Source: Clostridiales bacterium (GTDB lineage: Bacteria; Bacillota; Clostridia; Oscillospirales; QAMX01). From it: DNA of 20,953 nucleotides. The notes beneath the pieces were generated by a model. That model was not told the origin of the DNA and made no database searches. It saw only the letters and a list, made by a program, of their open reading frames with translations. The DNA lies in assembly GCA_003149835.1 (NCBI GenBank), contig QAMX01000151.1, positions 1 to 20,953 of the forward strand. Direction: 5' to 3'. This document shows, piece by piece, positions 1 to 7,304 of this stretch (positions within the stretch are counted from its first letter, which is position 1; every line of letters starts with the position of its first letter). The position numbers were made by a program, and so were the translations under genes.

Positions 1-84
1 CCTTATCCTTCTACCTTTTTTATTCAACTGTCCAATATCTATTGTACTCTTACAACGGCAGTGGAAATCCCGTTCTGCAACCGC

Positions 85-113
85 TTGCCAACAGCGGGTA
101 AAAATGGTATAAT
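85..113 (+). promoter_or_regulatory. Sigma-A promoter of the smc operon
   Basis: A -35 box TTGCCA (85-90, five of six consensus bases) lies 17 bases before a perfect -10 box TATAAT (108-113). TG at 105-106 gives an extended -10. Transcription should start near 120, leaving a leader of about 105 bases before smc. In many Bacillota smc follows rnc in the same operon, but here smc seems to have its own promoter. No gene can be called in 1-84; frames that are open there run into the promoter and are not convincing. Confidence 0.85.
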
Positions 114-170
114 AAAATGAAATAAATCCATGTGAATGATGTTTGCTTGAAAGCGCGGTTTTCCGGGTAC

Positions 171-189
171 AAGCGCGGCGCCGCGGCTT
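171..189 (+). other. GC-rich hairpin in the smc leader
   Basis: Bases 171-177 can pair with 182-189 in a seven-pair stem with one bulged G and a GCGC loop. A perfect 12-base palindrome CGCGGCGCCGCG (174-185) lies at its heart. A short T run follows at 197-201, too far from the stem for a typical terminator. It might slow transcription or translation ahead of smc, but nothing in the sequence proves a role. Confidence 0.3.
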
Positions 190-225
190 CTATTGATTTT
201 TCTGTATTTAGGTGGAATCGACGGC

Positions 226-3200
226 GTGTATTTAAAATCACTCGAACTGTACGGCTTTAAATCCTTCCCCGATCGGGTCAGAATCGACTTCGGTTCAGGA
301 ATGACCGGAATTGTCGGGCCGAACGGCAGCGGAAAATCGAATATCTCCGACGCGATCCGGTGGGTGCTGGGTGAGCAGTCGTCGAAAATGCTGCGCGGCA
401 ACAAAACCGAGGACGTCGTGTTCAGCGGCACGGAGAAGCGCAAGCCGCTCGGCCTTGCCGAGGTCTCGCTCGTCTTTGACAACACGGCCCGCTTTTTGAA
501 AAGCGAGGCGGACGAAGTGACGATCACGCGCCGCTACTATCTTTCGGGTGAAAGCGAGTACCGGATCAACAAAAGGCAGGTGCGGCTGCGCGACGTGCGC
601 GAACTGTTTATGGACACCGGCCTCGGGCGGGACGGATATTCCGTCATTGGGCAAGGCAAAATAGACGAGATCCTGTCGCAGAAAAGCGAGGACCGGCGCG
701 AAATTTTTGAGGAAGCCGCCGGGATTTCCAAATATCGCGCCCGCAAAGAGGAAGCCGGACGCAAGCTGGCCGACGCCGCTGAAAATCTGACGCGCCTCGC
801 CGATATCGTTTCCGAGCTGGAAGTGCAGATCGCGCCGCTGGAAAAAAAGGCGGCGCGCGCGGCGGCGTATCTTCTGCTGCACGACGAGCTGCGCGATCTG
901 GAAACGGACGTGTGGTGCGAGCGCTTGGAGGAGCTGAAAAGCCTCCTGACCAAGACGGCGGGCAGCCTGAAAATCTGCGAGACGATGCTTGGGGAATCAA
1001 AGCTGTCGCTGGAAAAGCTGTACGCCGAGTCGGAGACGCTCTCCGAGGAAATCGGCGACGGCGACCGCCGCGCCGAAGCGCTTCGACAATCCCTGCGCGA
1101 ACTGGAAGCGAAGCTTGCGGCCGAGGACAGCGCGGCGGCGGCGGCCGAAGCGACGATTGAACAGCTGCGCGCCCAAAAGGAGCGGCTGGAACGCGAGCTG
1201 TCCGCGCGCGAGGATATGGGCGCGGCGCTTGAAAAGCAACTGGCTGAGCGCCGTGCGGAGCTGGACGGCGCTGAGGAACAGACGGACGAATGCAAAGCCG
1301 AGCTGACGGCGCTTTATGAGCAGAGCGCAGGTCTGGCCAAGGATATGGACGATTCAGGGCGGCAGCTCGACGGGCTGCGGGCGATGGAGACGACTGCGCG
1401 GATGAATCTCGCCGACGCGCAGAACGCCCGCGCCGCCGCACAGACTTTGAAAGGCGAATTGGAGCAGCGTTTAAAAGAGGAAAAGGAAACGCTCGCCGCA
1501 GCCGAGGCGGAACGCGCCGTGGAGTCGGCGCAGGCCGAGGCCATCGCCGAGCGTTTGACCGCGCAACAGCAAAAGCTGGACGGTCTTTGCAATACGCTAA
1601 GCGGCTATCGGCTGATTTTACAGCGCCGCGAGGAGGCGTTCCGTCAGGCCGGCGACGAAAAGATCCGCCTGACGATGGAAACCAGCAATCTCGCTTCGCG
1701 CCGCAAAATGCTGGCCGATTTGCAGCGCGATTACGAAGGGTATTCCAAAGCGGTCAAGACGCTGATGCACCTGCATGCGCGCGGAGCCATGCCCGGTCTG
1801 TGCGGCACGGTCGGAGAACTGGTCGGCGTCGATTCGGAGCACGCGCTGGCCATTGAAACCGCGCTCGGCGCGGCTCTGCAAAATGTCGTCACAAAGACCG
1901 ACGACGACGCCAAGGAAGCGATTGAATATCTGAAACGCAACGACGCGGGGCGCGCCACCTTTTTGCCGGTCAACGCGGTGCGCGGAGGCGTGCTGCAAGA
2001 GGCGGGGCTCGATTCCGAGCCGGGGTTTGTCGGCGTCGCCGTAGACCTGTGTACCTTTGAGCCGGAATACCGCGGCGTTTTTAACTCGTTGCTCGGCCGG
2101 ACCGCCGTGTTCGAGCGGCTGGACTCCGCCGTTCGGACGGCGCGGAAGCGCGGCCACCGCTTCCGCATTGTGACGCTCGACGGACAGGTGATCAGCGCCG
2201 GCGGCGCGATGACGGGCGGCAGCGTCGGCCGCAACACCGGCATTCTGTCTCGCGCCAACGAGATCCGCGCGCTGGAAGAAAAATTGCAGGCGCTGGCGGA
2301 ACAGAAAAAACAGGCGGAAGCCCGCGTTGGAGAAGCCGAGCGCTTATTAAAGGAGATCCGCTATCAGTCGGAGACCGCCGAAGGCGAAAAACGCGCGGCC
2401 GAAGATCAGCTGCTCTCTCTGCGGCTGGCGGCCGAGCAGCAGGAGCGCTCCTTGAACGCGGTGGATGAGAAGATCCGCGCTTTGACCGAAAACGGCGGGC
2501 GCACGGGCCAGCGGCTCGACGAGTTGACGAATCAGACGGAAGCGCTCGACCGCCGCATTGCCGAATGTACCGAGGAGGCGGCGGAGCTGCGCGGCCGGGC
2601 CGAGAAGCTGGCCGGCGCGCAGACGGATACGGAGCGGCGGCGCGATACGCTTGCGGAGAAAATTACGGAGCAGCGGGTGCGGCTCGCCTCGCTGGAAACA
2701 CAAGCCGCTTCTCTTCGCTCGGCGGTCGATACGTTAATCGCACAGCTGCGGACCGCCCATTCGGACCGGCAAGCCGTTCGAGAGGAAATAAACTCGATCG
2801 AGCGCCGCAGACAGGAGCTGACAACAGAAACCGCCGCGCGCGAAACAGCGCGCGCCGGATTGAAAAAGCAGATTCAGGAAATCGAAGCGGAGACGGCCGC
2901 GCTGGTTCGGGAGCGGCTTGACCGCGAGGCGCGCAAAACCGCGGCGGACGCGAGCGCCCGCGCGGCTTCCGAAAAGGTCATCGAACTGGAACGCGAATAC
3001 ACGCGGCTGGAAAACGCCGTCAACGACGCGGAGCAGGAACAGACGCGGATCTGCGGGCAGATGTGGGAGAGCTACGAGCTGACGCCAGGCGAGGCGGCGG
3101 CCCGCGCAAAGCCGGTTGAAAACAAAGCGCAGTCGCAGCGGCGGATCGCCGAACTCAAATCAAAAAAGCGCGCCCTTGGCGACGTGGATACCGGCGCGAT

Positions 3201-3807
3201 CGACGAGCTGAACCAGGTCAAGGAACGCTACGCCTATCTGACGGCGCAGCAGAACGATCTGGAAAAATCCTCGCGGGAGCTGACGGAATTGATCGACGGC
3301 ATTACCGACGAGATGAAGACGCTCTTTGAAAAGACCTTCGACGAAATTAACGATTCTTTCGGCACGGTTTTCCGAGAGATCTTCGGCGGCGGCCGGGCGG
3401 AGCTGATGCTCGCCGACAGGAGCGACGTGCTGAACTGCGGCATTGAAATTCACGTTCAGCCGCCCGGAAAGAGCCTGAAATTTTTGAGCCTGCTCTCCGG
3501 AGGCGAAAAAGCGCTCGTCGCCATCGCGCTCTATTTCTCAATCCTACGCATTCGACCGTCGCCGTTCTGTGTGCTGGACGAGATCGACGCGGCCCTCGAC
3601 GAGCAGAATGTGGCGCGCTTTGCGGCTTATCTGAATCGTTTTTCGGACAGGACGCAGTTTATCCTGATCACGCACCGCCGCGGGACGATGGAAATGGCGG
3701 ACAAAATTTACGGCATCACCATGCAGGAGCAGGGAATTTCCAAGGTCATCCCGCTCGACATGGCCGAGGTGGAGAAGCGCTTCATGAAAAACGGCTCGGC
3801 CGGATAA
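226..3807 (+). CDS. smc: Chromosome segregation protein SMC
   Basis: SMC forms a ring-shaped ATPase homodimer that, with ScpA and ScpB, compacts and separates chromosomes. The 1193-residue length is normal for the family. The N-terminal head has Walker A GPNGSGKS at residues 31-38. Two long, charged, Ala/Glu-rich coiled-coil arms flank a hinge at about 505-670. The C-terminal head carries the ABC signature LSGGE (1090-1094) and Walker B VLDE (1116-1119). I chose the GTG at 226 because the protein then begins V-YLKSLELYGFKSF, as the family does, and AGGTGG (210-215) sits ten bases upstream. An in-frame TTG at 193 would add 11 unconserved residues. It is the first gene of its operon in this window, followed after 25 bases by ftsY. 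All catalytic motifs are intact. Confidence 0.97.
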   Translation: MYLKSLELYGFKSFPDRVRIDFGSGMTGIVGPNGSGKSNISDAIRWVLGEQSSKMLRGNKTEDVVFSGTEKRKPLGLAEVSLVFDNTARFLKSEADEVTITRRYYLSGESEYRINKRQVRLRDVRELFMDTGLGRDGYSVIGQGKIDEILSQKSEDRREIFEEAAGISKYRARKEEAGRKLADAAENLTRLADIVSELEVQIAPLEKKAARAAAYLLLHDELRDLETDVWCERLEELKSLLTKTAGSLKICETMLGESKLSLEKLYAESETLSEEIGDGDRRAEALRQSLRELEAKLAAEDSAAAAAEATIEQLRAQKERLERELSAREDMGAALEKQLAERRAELDGAEEQTDECKAELTALYEQSAGLAKDMDDSGRQLDGLRAMETTARMNLADAQNARAAAQTLKGELEQRLKEEKETLAAAEAERAVESAQAEAIAERLTAQQQKLDGLCNTLSGYRLILQRREEAFRQAGDEKIRLTMETSNLASRRKMLADLQRDYEGYSKAVKTLMHLHARGAMPGLCGTVGELVGVDSEHALAIETALGAALQNVVTKTDDDAKEAIEYLKRNDAGRATFLPVNAVRGGVLQEAGLDSEPGFVGVAVDLCTFEPEYRGVFNSLLGRTAVFERLDSAVRTARKRGHRFRIVTLDGQVISAGGAMTGGSVGRNTGILSRANEIRALEEKLQALAEQKKQAEARVGEAERLLKEIRYQSETAEGEKRAAEDQLLSLRLAAEQQERSLNAVDEKIRALTENGGRTGQRLDELTNQTEALDRRIAECTEEAAELRGRAEKLAGAQTDTERRRDTLAEKITEQRVRLASLETQAASLRSAVDTLIAQLRTAHSDRQAVREEINSIERRRQELTTETAARETARAGLKKQIQEIEAETAALVRERLDREARKTAADASARAASEKVIELEREYTRLENAVNDAEQEQTRICGQMWESYELTPGEAAARAKPVENKAQSQRRIAELKSKKRALGDVDTGAIDELNQVKERYAYLTAQQNDLEKSSRELTELIDGITDEMKTLFEKTFDEINDSFGTVFREIFGGGRAELMLADRSDVLNCGIEIHVQPPGKSLKFLSLLSGGEKALVAIALYFSILRIRPSPFCVLDEIDAALDEQNVARFAAYLNRFSDRTQFILITHRRGTMEMADKIYGITMQEQGISKVIPLDMAEVEKRFMKNGSAG

Positions 3808-3832
3808 AACAGACCGCGGAAGGGGTTTGAAC

Positions 3833-4759
3833 ATGGGATTTTTTGAAAAGATAAAGCAGGGGCTGAAAAAAACAAAGGACAGTATCGGCGCGATGCTGTC
3901 AAGCATTTTCTCCGGCCGCCGCGTCGACGAGGAGCTGATGGACGAGCTGGAAGAGGCGCTCATCCTCGCCGACCTCGGCGTAGAGTGTACGGAACGCGTG
4001 ATGACCGAACTGCGCGCGCGCATCCGCGAAAAACGCATTGAAGAATCGGAACAGGTGCGCGACGAGCTCCGCGATATTCTCAAAGGCATTCTCGCCGGCT
4101 GCGGCGGCGCGCTCAAACTCGATACAAGCCCGTCCGTCGTGCTTGTCATCGGCGTCAACGGCGTCGGAAAGACGACGACGATCGGAAAAATCGCCGGCCA
4201 GCTCGCCGCGAACGGCAAGAGCGTCCTCTTAGCCGCGGGCGATACGTTCCGCGCGGCCGCGGCGGAGCAGCTCGGGATCTGGGCGCAGCGCTCCGGCGCG
4301 GCGATCATCGCGCGCGGAGAGGGCGCCGACCCGGCCTCCGTAATCTTCGATGCGATCCAGTCCGGCAAGGCGCGCGGCAGCGACGTCATCATCTGCGACA
4401 CGGCAGGGCGGCTGCACAATAAATCCAACCTGATGAACGAGCTGGCGAAAATCGACCGGATCATCAGCCGCGAGCTGCCGGACGCCGACAAGGAGGTTCT
4501 GCTCGTGATCGACGCGACGACAGGGCAGAACGGCCTGATTCAGGCAAACGAGTTTAAAAACGTCGCCGGCGTGACCGGGCTGGTGCTCACTAAGCTCGAC
4601 GGCACGGCCAAAGGCGGCATTGCCGTCGCCATCGCCGCCTCGTGCGGTCTGCCGATCCGCTATGTCGGCGTCGGAGAGCAGATGGACGATTTGATGCCGT
4701 TCGACGCCGGACAGTTTGTCGACGCGCTGATAGAAGGAGGCGGAACACATGCGGTATAA
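3833..4759 (+). CDS. ftsY: Signal recognition particle receptor FtsY
   Basis: FtsY is the membrane-associated SRP GTPase that docks Ffh-ribosome complexes at the Sec translocon. The 308-residue protein begins with a basic helix (residues 1-15) and has the N domain to about residue 90, followed by the G domain. Visible motifs are GVNGVGKTT (107-115), DTFRAAA (137-143), DTAGR (189-193) and TKLD (253-256), then the closing GVGEQMDDLMPF. It lacks the long acidic A domain of E. coli FtsY, as is usual in Gram-positive bacteria. The ATG at 3833 is preceded by GGAAGGGG (3818-3825); a TTG two codons earlier has worse spacing. It follows smc, as in many Bacillota, and its 3' end overlaps rph by 11 bases, which suggests translational coupling. 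No ffh or ylxM lies downstream. Confidence 0.97.
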   Translation: MGFFEKIKQGLKKTKDSIGAMLSSIFSGRRVDEELMDELEEALILADLGVECTERVMTELRARIREKRIEESEQVRDELRDILKGILAGCGGALKLDTSPSVVLVIGVNGVGKTTTIGKIAGQLAANGKSVLLAAGDTFRAAAAEQLGIWAQRSGAAIIARGEGADPASVIFDAIQSGKARGSDVIICDTAGRLHNKSNLMNELAKIDRIISRELPDADKEVLLVIDATTGQNGLIQANEFKNVAGVTGLVLTKLDGTAKGGIAVAIAASCGLPIRYVGVGEQMDDLMPFDAGQFVDALIEGGGTHAV

Positions 4760-5462
4760 CGGCAGACGCGCGGACGAGCCGCGTCCGCTTCGCTTTACGG
4801 TCGGTTACTGTGAATATCCGGCCGGGAGCGTACTCGTAGAGACAGGCAAGACGCGCGTTTTATGCAACGCCACGGTCGAGGCGCGCGTGCCGCCTTACAT
4901 GTTCGGAAGCGGCAAGGGCTGGGTCACGGCTGAGTATTCCATGCTGCCCGCGGCGACGAAGGAGCGCACGCGCCGCGACATTCAGAATATGAAGCTGTCG
5001 CCGCGCAGCGCCGAAATTCAGCGGCTGATCGGCCGTTCGCTCCGCAGCGTGACGGATCTGGCGCTGCTCGACGGACTGACGATAACCGTGGACTGCGACG
5101 TCTTGCAGGCTGACGGCGGCACGCGGACAGCGTCGATCACCGGCGGCTATCTGGCGCTTTGGCTCGCCTGCGAAGCGCTGCGGCGCGACGGGCGGCTGCC
5201 CGCCAATCCGCTCCGCGGCGAGGTGGCCGCGGTTTCCGCAGGCATTGTGGACGGGGAGATTCTCTTAGACCTCGATTACTCGGAGGACAGCCGCGCCGAG
5301 GCGGACTTTAATATGGTTATGACGGCGGACGGCGACATCGTCGAGTTACAGGGGACGGGCGAAGAGCGTCCGTTTACGCAGGCGGAGCTGGCGCGGATGC
5401 TCGCGCTCGGCCAGAAGGGGATTGCCGAAATTTGCAGGATAAGGCGGGAATACATGTGCTGA
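4749..5462 (+). CDS. rph: Ribonuclease PH
   Basis: RNase PH is a phosphate-dependent 3'-5' exoribonuclease that trims tRNA 3' ends and releases nucleoside diphosphates; it acts as a ring-shaped hexamer. The 237-residue length is standard. Recognisable blocks are the N-terminal RPLRFTVGY, the GGTRTASITGG loop (from residue 123) whose R126 corresponds to the phosphate-binding arginine, and DLDYSEDSRAEAD starting at D174, which holds the conserved acidic residues. The start overlaps the end of ftsY, with AGAAGGAGG (about 4733-4741) as a strong ribosome binding site inside the ftsY coding sequence. Its stop codon in turn lies inside the start of rdgB. The rph-rdgB pairing is a common arrangement, also seen in Bacillus subtilis. 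Confidence 0.97.
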   Translation: MRYNGRRADEPRPLRFTVGYCEYPAGSVLVETGKTRVLCNATVEARVPPYMFGSGKGWVTAEYSMLPAATKERTRRDIQNMKLSPRSAEIQRLIGRSLRSVTDLALLDGLTITVDCDVLQADGGTRTASITGGYLALWLACEALRRDGRLPANPLRGEVAAVSAGIVDGEILLDLDYSEDSRAEADFNMVMTADGDIVELQGTGEERPFTQAELARMLALGQKGIAEICRIRREYMC

Positions 5463-6049
5463 AAGAGATCGTCGCGGCCACAAATAACGCCGGCAAGCTG
5501 GCGGAGTTCCGCGCCATTTTGGAACCGTTGGGGTTTGCGGTCGTATCGATGGCGGAAGCCGGTATATGCGTGGATCCGGAAGAAACGGGCGAGACTTTTT
5601 CTGAGAACGCGCGGATCAAGGCGGCAGCCGCGGCCGCGGCCGCGGGGATGCCCGCGCTCGCCGACGATTCCGGGCTGTGCGTAGACGCGCTCGGCGGCGC
5701 GCCCGGCGTCTATACCGCCCGCTTTGGCGGAGAGATTCCGCAGGCGGCGAAAAACGCGCTGCTGCTGGAAAAGCTCGCGGAAACCGCCGATCCCGACCGG
5801 ACGGCGCGCTTTGTTTCCGCCGTCTGCCTGGCGCTGCCGGACGGCGCGTGCATAGAGGCTGAGGGCGTATGCGAAGGGTCGATTCTATTAGCGCCGCGCG
5901 GCGGCAACGGCTTTGGATATGACCCGATTTTCGCGGATGCGTTGGGTCGCTCTTTCGGCGAATTGCCGCCGGAAGAGAAGAACCGGATTTCTCACCGCGC
6001 CGCGGCGCTTGCCGAGCTGGCAAAAAAGTTGTCTGTTTCGCCGCTTTAA
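5456..6049 (+). CDS. rdgB: dITP/XTP pyrophosphatase, RdgB/HAM1 family
   Basis: This Mg-dependent enzyme hydrolyses dITP, dXTP and ITP to monophosphates plus pyrophosphate, keeping deaminated purines out of DNA and RNA. The 197-residue protein shows the N-terminal ATNNAGK substrate loop (residues 7-14), FSENARIKA, LADDSGLCVDALGG, GNGFGYDPIF and SHRAAAL, all in the family order. I chose the GTG at 5456: AAGGCGGG (5440-5447) stands eight bases before it, and the conserved fold starts at once. A TTG at 5432 would add eight residues without support. The start overlaps the rph stop by seven bases, so translation is probably coupled. One oddity is a run of eight alanines encoded at 5621-5644, in the helix before LADDSG. 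Confidence 0.95.
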   Translation: MLKEIVAATNNAGKLAEFRAILEPLGFAVVSMAEAGICVDPEETGETFSENARIKAAAAAAAAGMPALADDSGLCVDALGGAPGVYTARFGGEIPQAAKNALLLEKLAETADPDRTARFVSAVCLALPDGACIEAEGVCEGSILLAPRGGNGFGYDPIFADALGRSFGELPPEEKNRISHRAAALAELAKKLSVSPL

Positions 6050-6120
6050 ACGGCGGCGTGCAAATGGCGAACGCGCCCGCATCCGTCTCTGTACGCCAGG
6101 CAAAATTTATATAAGAAAGA

Positions 6121-6162
6121 ACGGCTTCGCTTCCGACGTGAGGATGAAAAGCCGTCGGGTGA
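6121..6162 (+). promoter_or_regulatory. Possible two-state leader of yhbY
   Basis: Within the 117-base rdgB-yhbY gap, ACGGCTT (6121-6127) can pair with AAGCCGT (6149-6155). Alternatively TCCGAC (6132-6137) can pair with GTCGGG (6154-6159, including one G-U pair). The stems share bases 6154-6155 and so exclude each other. The second stem covers half of GGGTGA (6157-6162), the only ribosome binding site candidate for yhbY. Pairings are seen directly; any switching is inference. No ligand class is recognised. Confidence 0.3.
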
Positions 6163-6166
6163 CAAT

Positions 6167-6460
6167 ATGTTGACAAGCAAACAGAGAGCCTATCTCCGCT
6201 CAAAAGCGAATGTTTTGAGTCCGCTGACGCAGATCGGCAAAGAAGGCGTTTCCCGCAGCCTGATTGCGCAGATCGACGCAGCTCTTCGCTCGCACGAACT
6301 CGTAAAGCTGCATGTGCTCGAAAACAGCGGCCTCGAACCTCGCGCCGCCTGCGACGAGCTGTGCGGCGCGCTGCACGCCGACGGCGTTCAATGCATCGGA
6401 CGAAAAATTGTACTTTTCCGGCAAAATCCAGAGAAAACGGCTTTTCAACTGCCGGAATGA
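6167..6460 (+). CDS. yhbY: YhbY-family RNA-binding protein (CRM domain)
   Basis: The 97-residue protein is a single CRS1/YhbY (CRM) domain, a fold related to the C-terminal domain of IF3 that binds RNA and associates with pre-50S ribosomal particles. The usual features are present: LTSKQRAYLRSKA at the start, the GKEG loop (residues 24-27) equivalent to the GxxG RNA-binding loop, and the C-terminal GRKIVLFRQN strand. The ATG at 6167 is preceded only by a modest GGGTGA at 6157-6162, so translation may be weak or controlled by the leader. The yhbY-nadD order is conserved in Bacillota (yqeI-nadD in B. subtilis). There is no convincing promoter in the gap from rdgB, so it is probably transcribed with the smc operon. 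Confidence 0.92.
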   Translation: MLTSKQRAYLRSKANVLSPLTQIGKEGVSRSLIAQIDAALRSHELVKLHVLENSGLEPRAACDELCGALHADGVQCIGRKIVLFRQNPEKTAFQLPE

Positions 6461-6511
6461 TCCGGTCTATATGGGAGAGCATGAGATCAACCGGAAAGGC
6501 GTGATTCGGCG

Positions 6512-7135
6512 ATGGACGGACCATCCAGACAGATCGGCGTCTTAGGCGGGACGTTTAATCCGCCGCACTTAGGCCATATTCACGCCGCCATCAGCGCGGC
6601 CGACGAGCTGAGACTGGATCTGGTGCTGCTGATCCCCGACTATTTGCCGCCGCACAAAGAAACGGCCGCAGGATCTCCGGACGCTTGGCAGCGGCTGGAA
6701 ATGACGAGGCTGGCCGCGGAGCTTGACCCGCGCCTGCGCGCCGACGGCTGCGAAGTCCTTCGCGGCGGCAAAAGCTATACCGTCGATACGCTGAACGGGC
6801 TGAAAGAGCGCTATCCGAACGCCGCGCTGACCTTTATCTGCGGCACGGATATGTTTCTGACGCTGGATCAGTGGTATCGGGCCGGCGAGCTGCTGCGGCT
6901 GGCGCGATTTGCCGTCGCGCCCCGAGGCGACGGGGAAGAGGCGCGTATCGTCGAAAAACAGCGGGAGCTGCGCGAGAGATTCGGCGCCGAGAGCGTTTTG
7001 CTGCACAATCCGGTGATGGAATTGTCTTCAAGCGACGTGCGCAGGCGGCTTCAAAGCGGGGATTTTTCCGGCCTTTCCGACGGCGTCGCCGCCTATATCC
7101 GAGAGAACCGGCTGTTTGGATGGGATGGAAAGTGA
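6512..7135 (+). CDS. nadD: Nicotinate-nucleotide adenylyltransferase
   Basis: NadD transfers AMP from ATP to nicotinate mononucleotide to make deamido-NAD, a step of both de novo and salvage NAD synthesis. The 207-residue length is typical. The nucleotidyltransferase signature GGTFNPPHLGH (residues 12-22) contains the HxGH active site (H19-H22). The second nucleotide-binding motif SSSDVRRRL lies at 172-180, and the C-terminal helix VAAYIRENRLF fits the family. The ATG at 6512 has GGAAAGG (6493-6499) upstream at a rather long spacing. The gene stands 51 bases after yhbY. In many relatives the HD-domain hydrolase yqeK follows directly, but here a promoter and an LCP gene follow instead. Confidence 0.96.
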   Translation: MDGPSRQIGVLGGTFNPPHLGHIHAAISAADELRLDLVLLIPDYLPPHKETAAGSPDAWQRLEMTRLAAELDPRLRADGCEVLRGGKSYTVDTLNGLKERYPNAALTFICGTDMFLTLDQWYRAGELLRLARFAVAPRGDGEEARIVEKQRELRERFGAESVLLHNPVMELSSSDVRRRLQSGDFSGLSDGVAAYIRENRLFGWDGK

Positions 7136-7189
7136 GACGGAGATGTGGAAATACGCCGATTCAGTCATAATTTGTTTGAAAATGGGCAC

Positions 7190-7218
7190 TTGAAAAATAG
7201 CCGCGGACGTTGTATAAT
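7190..7218 (+). promoter_or_regulatory. Sigma-A promoter of the LCP-rsfS-leuS unit
   Basis: TTGAAA (7190-7195) and a perfect TATAAT (7213-7218) are separated by 17 bases. The start of transcription should fall near 7225. This decides the start of the next gene: a TTG at 7227 would have essentially no leader, whereas the TTG at 7305 has a ribosome binding site. No terminator is visible between nadD and this promoter, so read-through from upstream is likely too. Confidence 0.85.
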
Positions 7219-7304
7219 AAATAAAATTGTCAGATTTTTTTGAAACTCAGTGGGCTCGTCAAATCAGAGGATGGCCGACGCAGCCCCAAAAGGAAGTGGA
7301 AACG

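Noticed and set aside
1..84. End of an upstream gene on either strand
   Set aside because: Open frames exist but are short, AT-rich and run into or past the smc promoter; no family can be recognised.
6039..6058. Hairpin CGCCGC/GCGGCG around the rdgB stop as terminator
   Set aside because: No T run follows and the loop is large, so it does not look like a terminator.
6085..6113. Promoter-like TATATA at 6108-6113 before yhbY
   Set aside because: No acceptable -35 box lies at 16-18 bases upstream.
7227..7304. Upstream TTG start for the LCP gene
   Set aside because: It lies within a few bases of the predicted transcription start and has no ribosome binding site; the added residues are unlike an LCP N-terminus.
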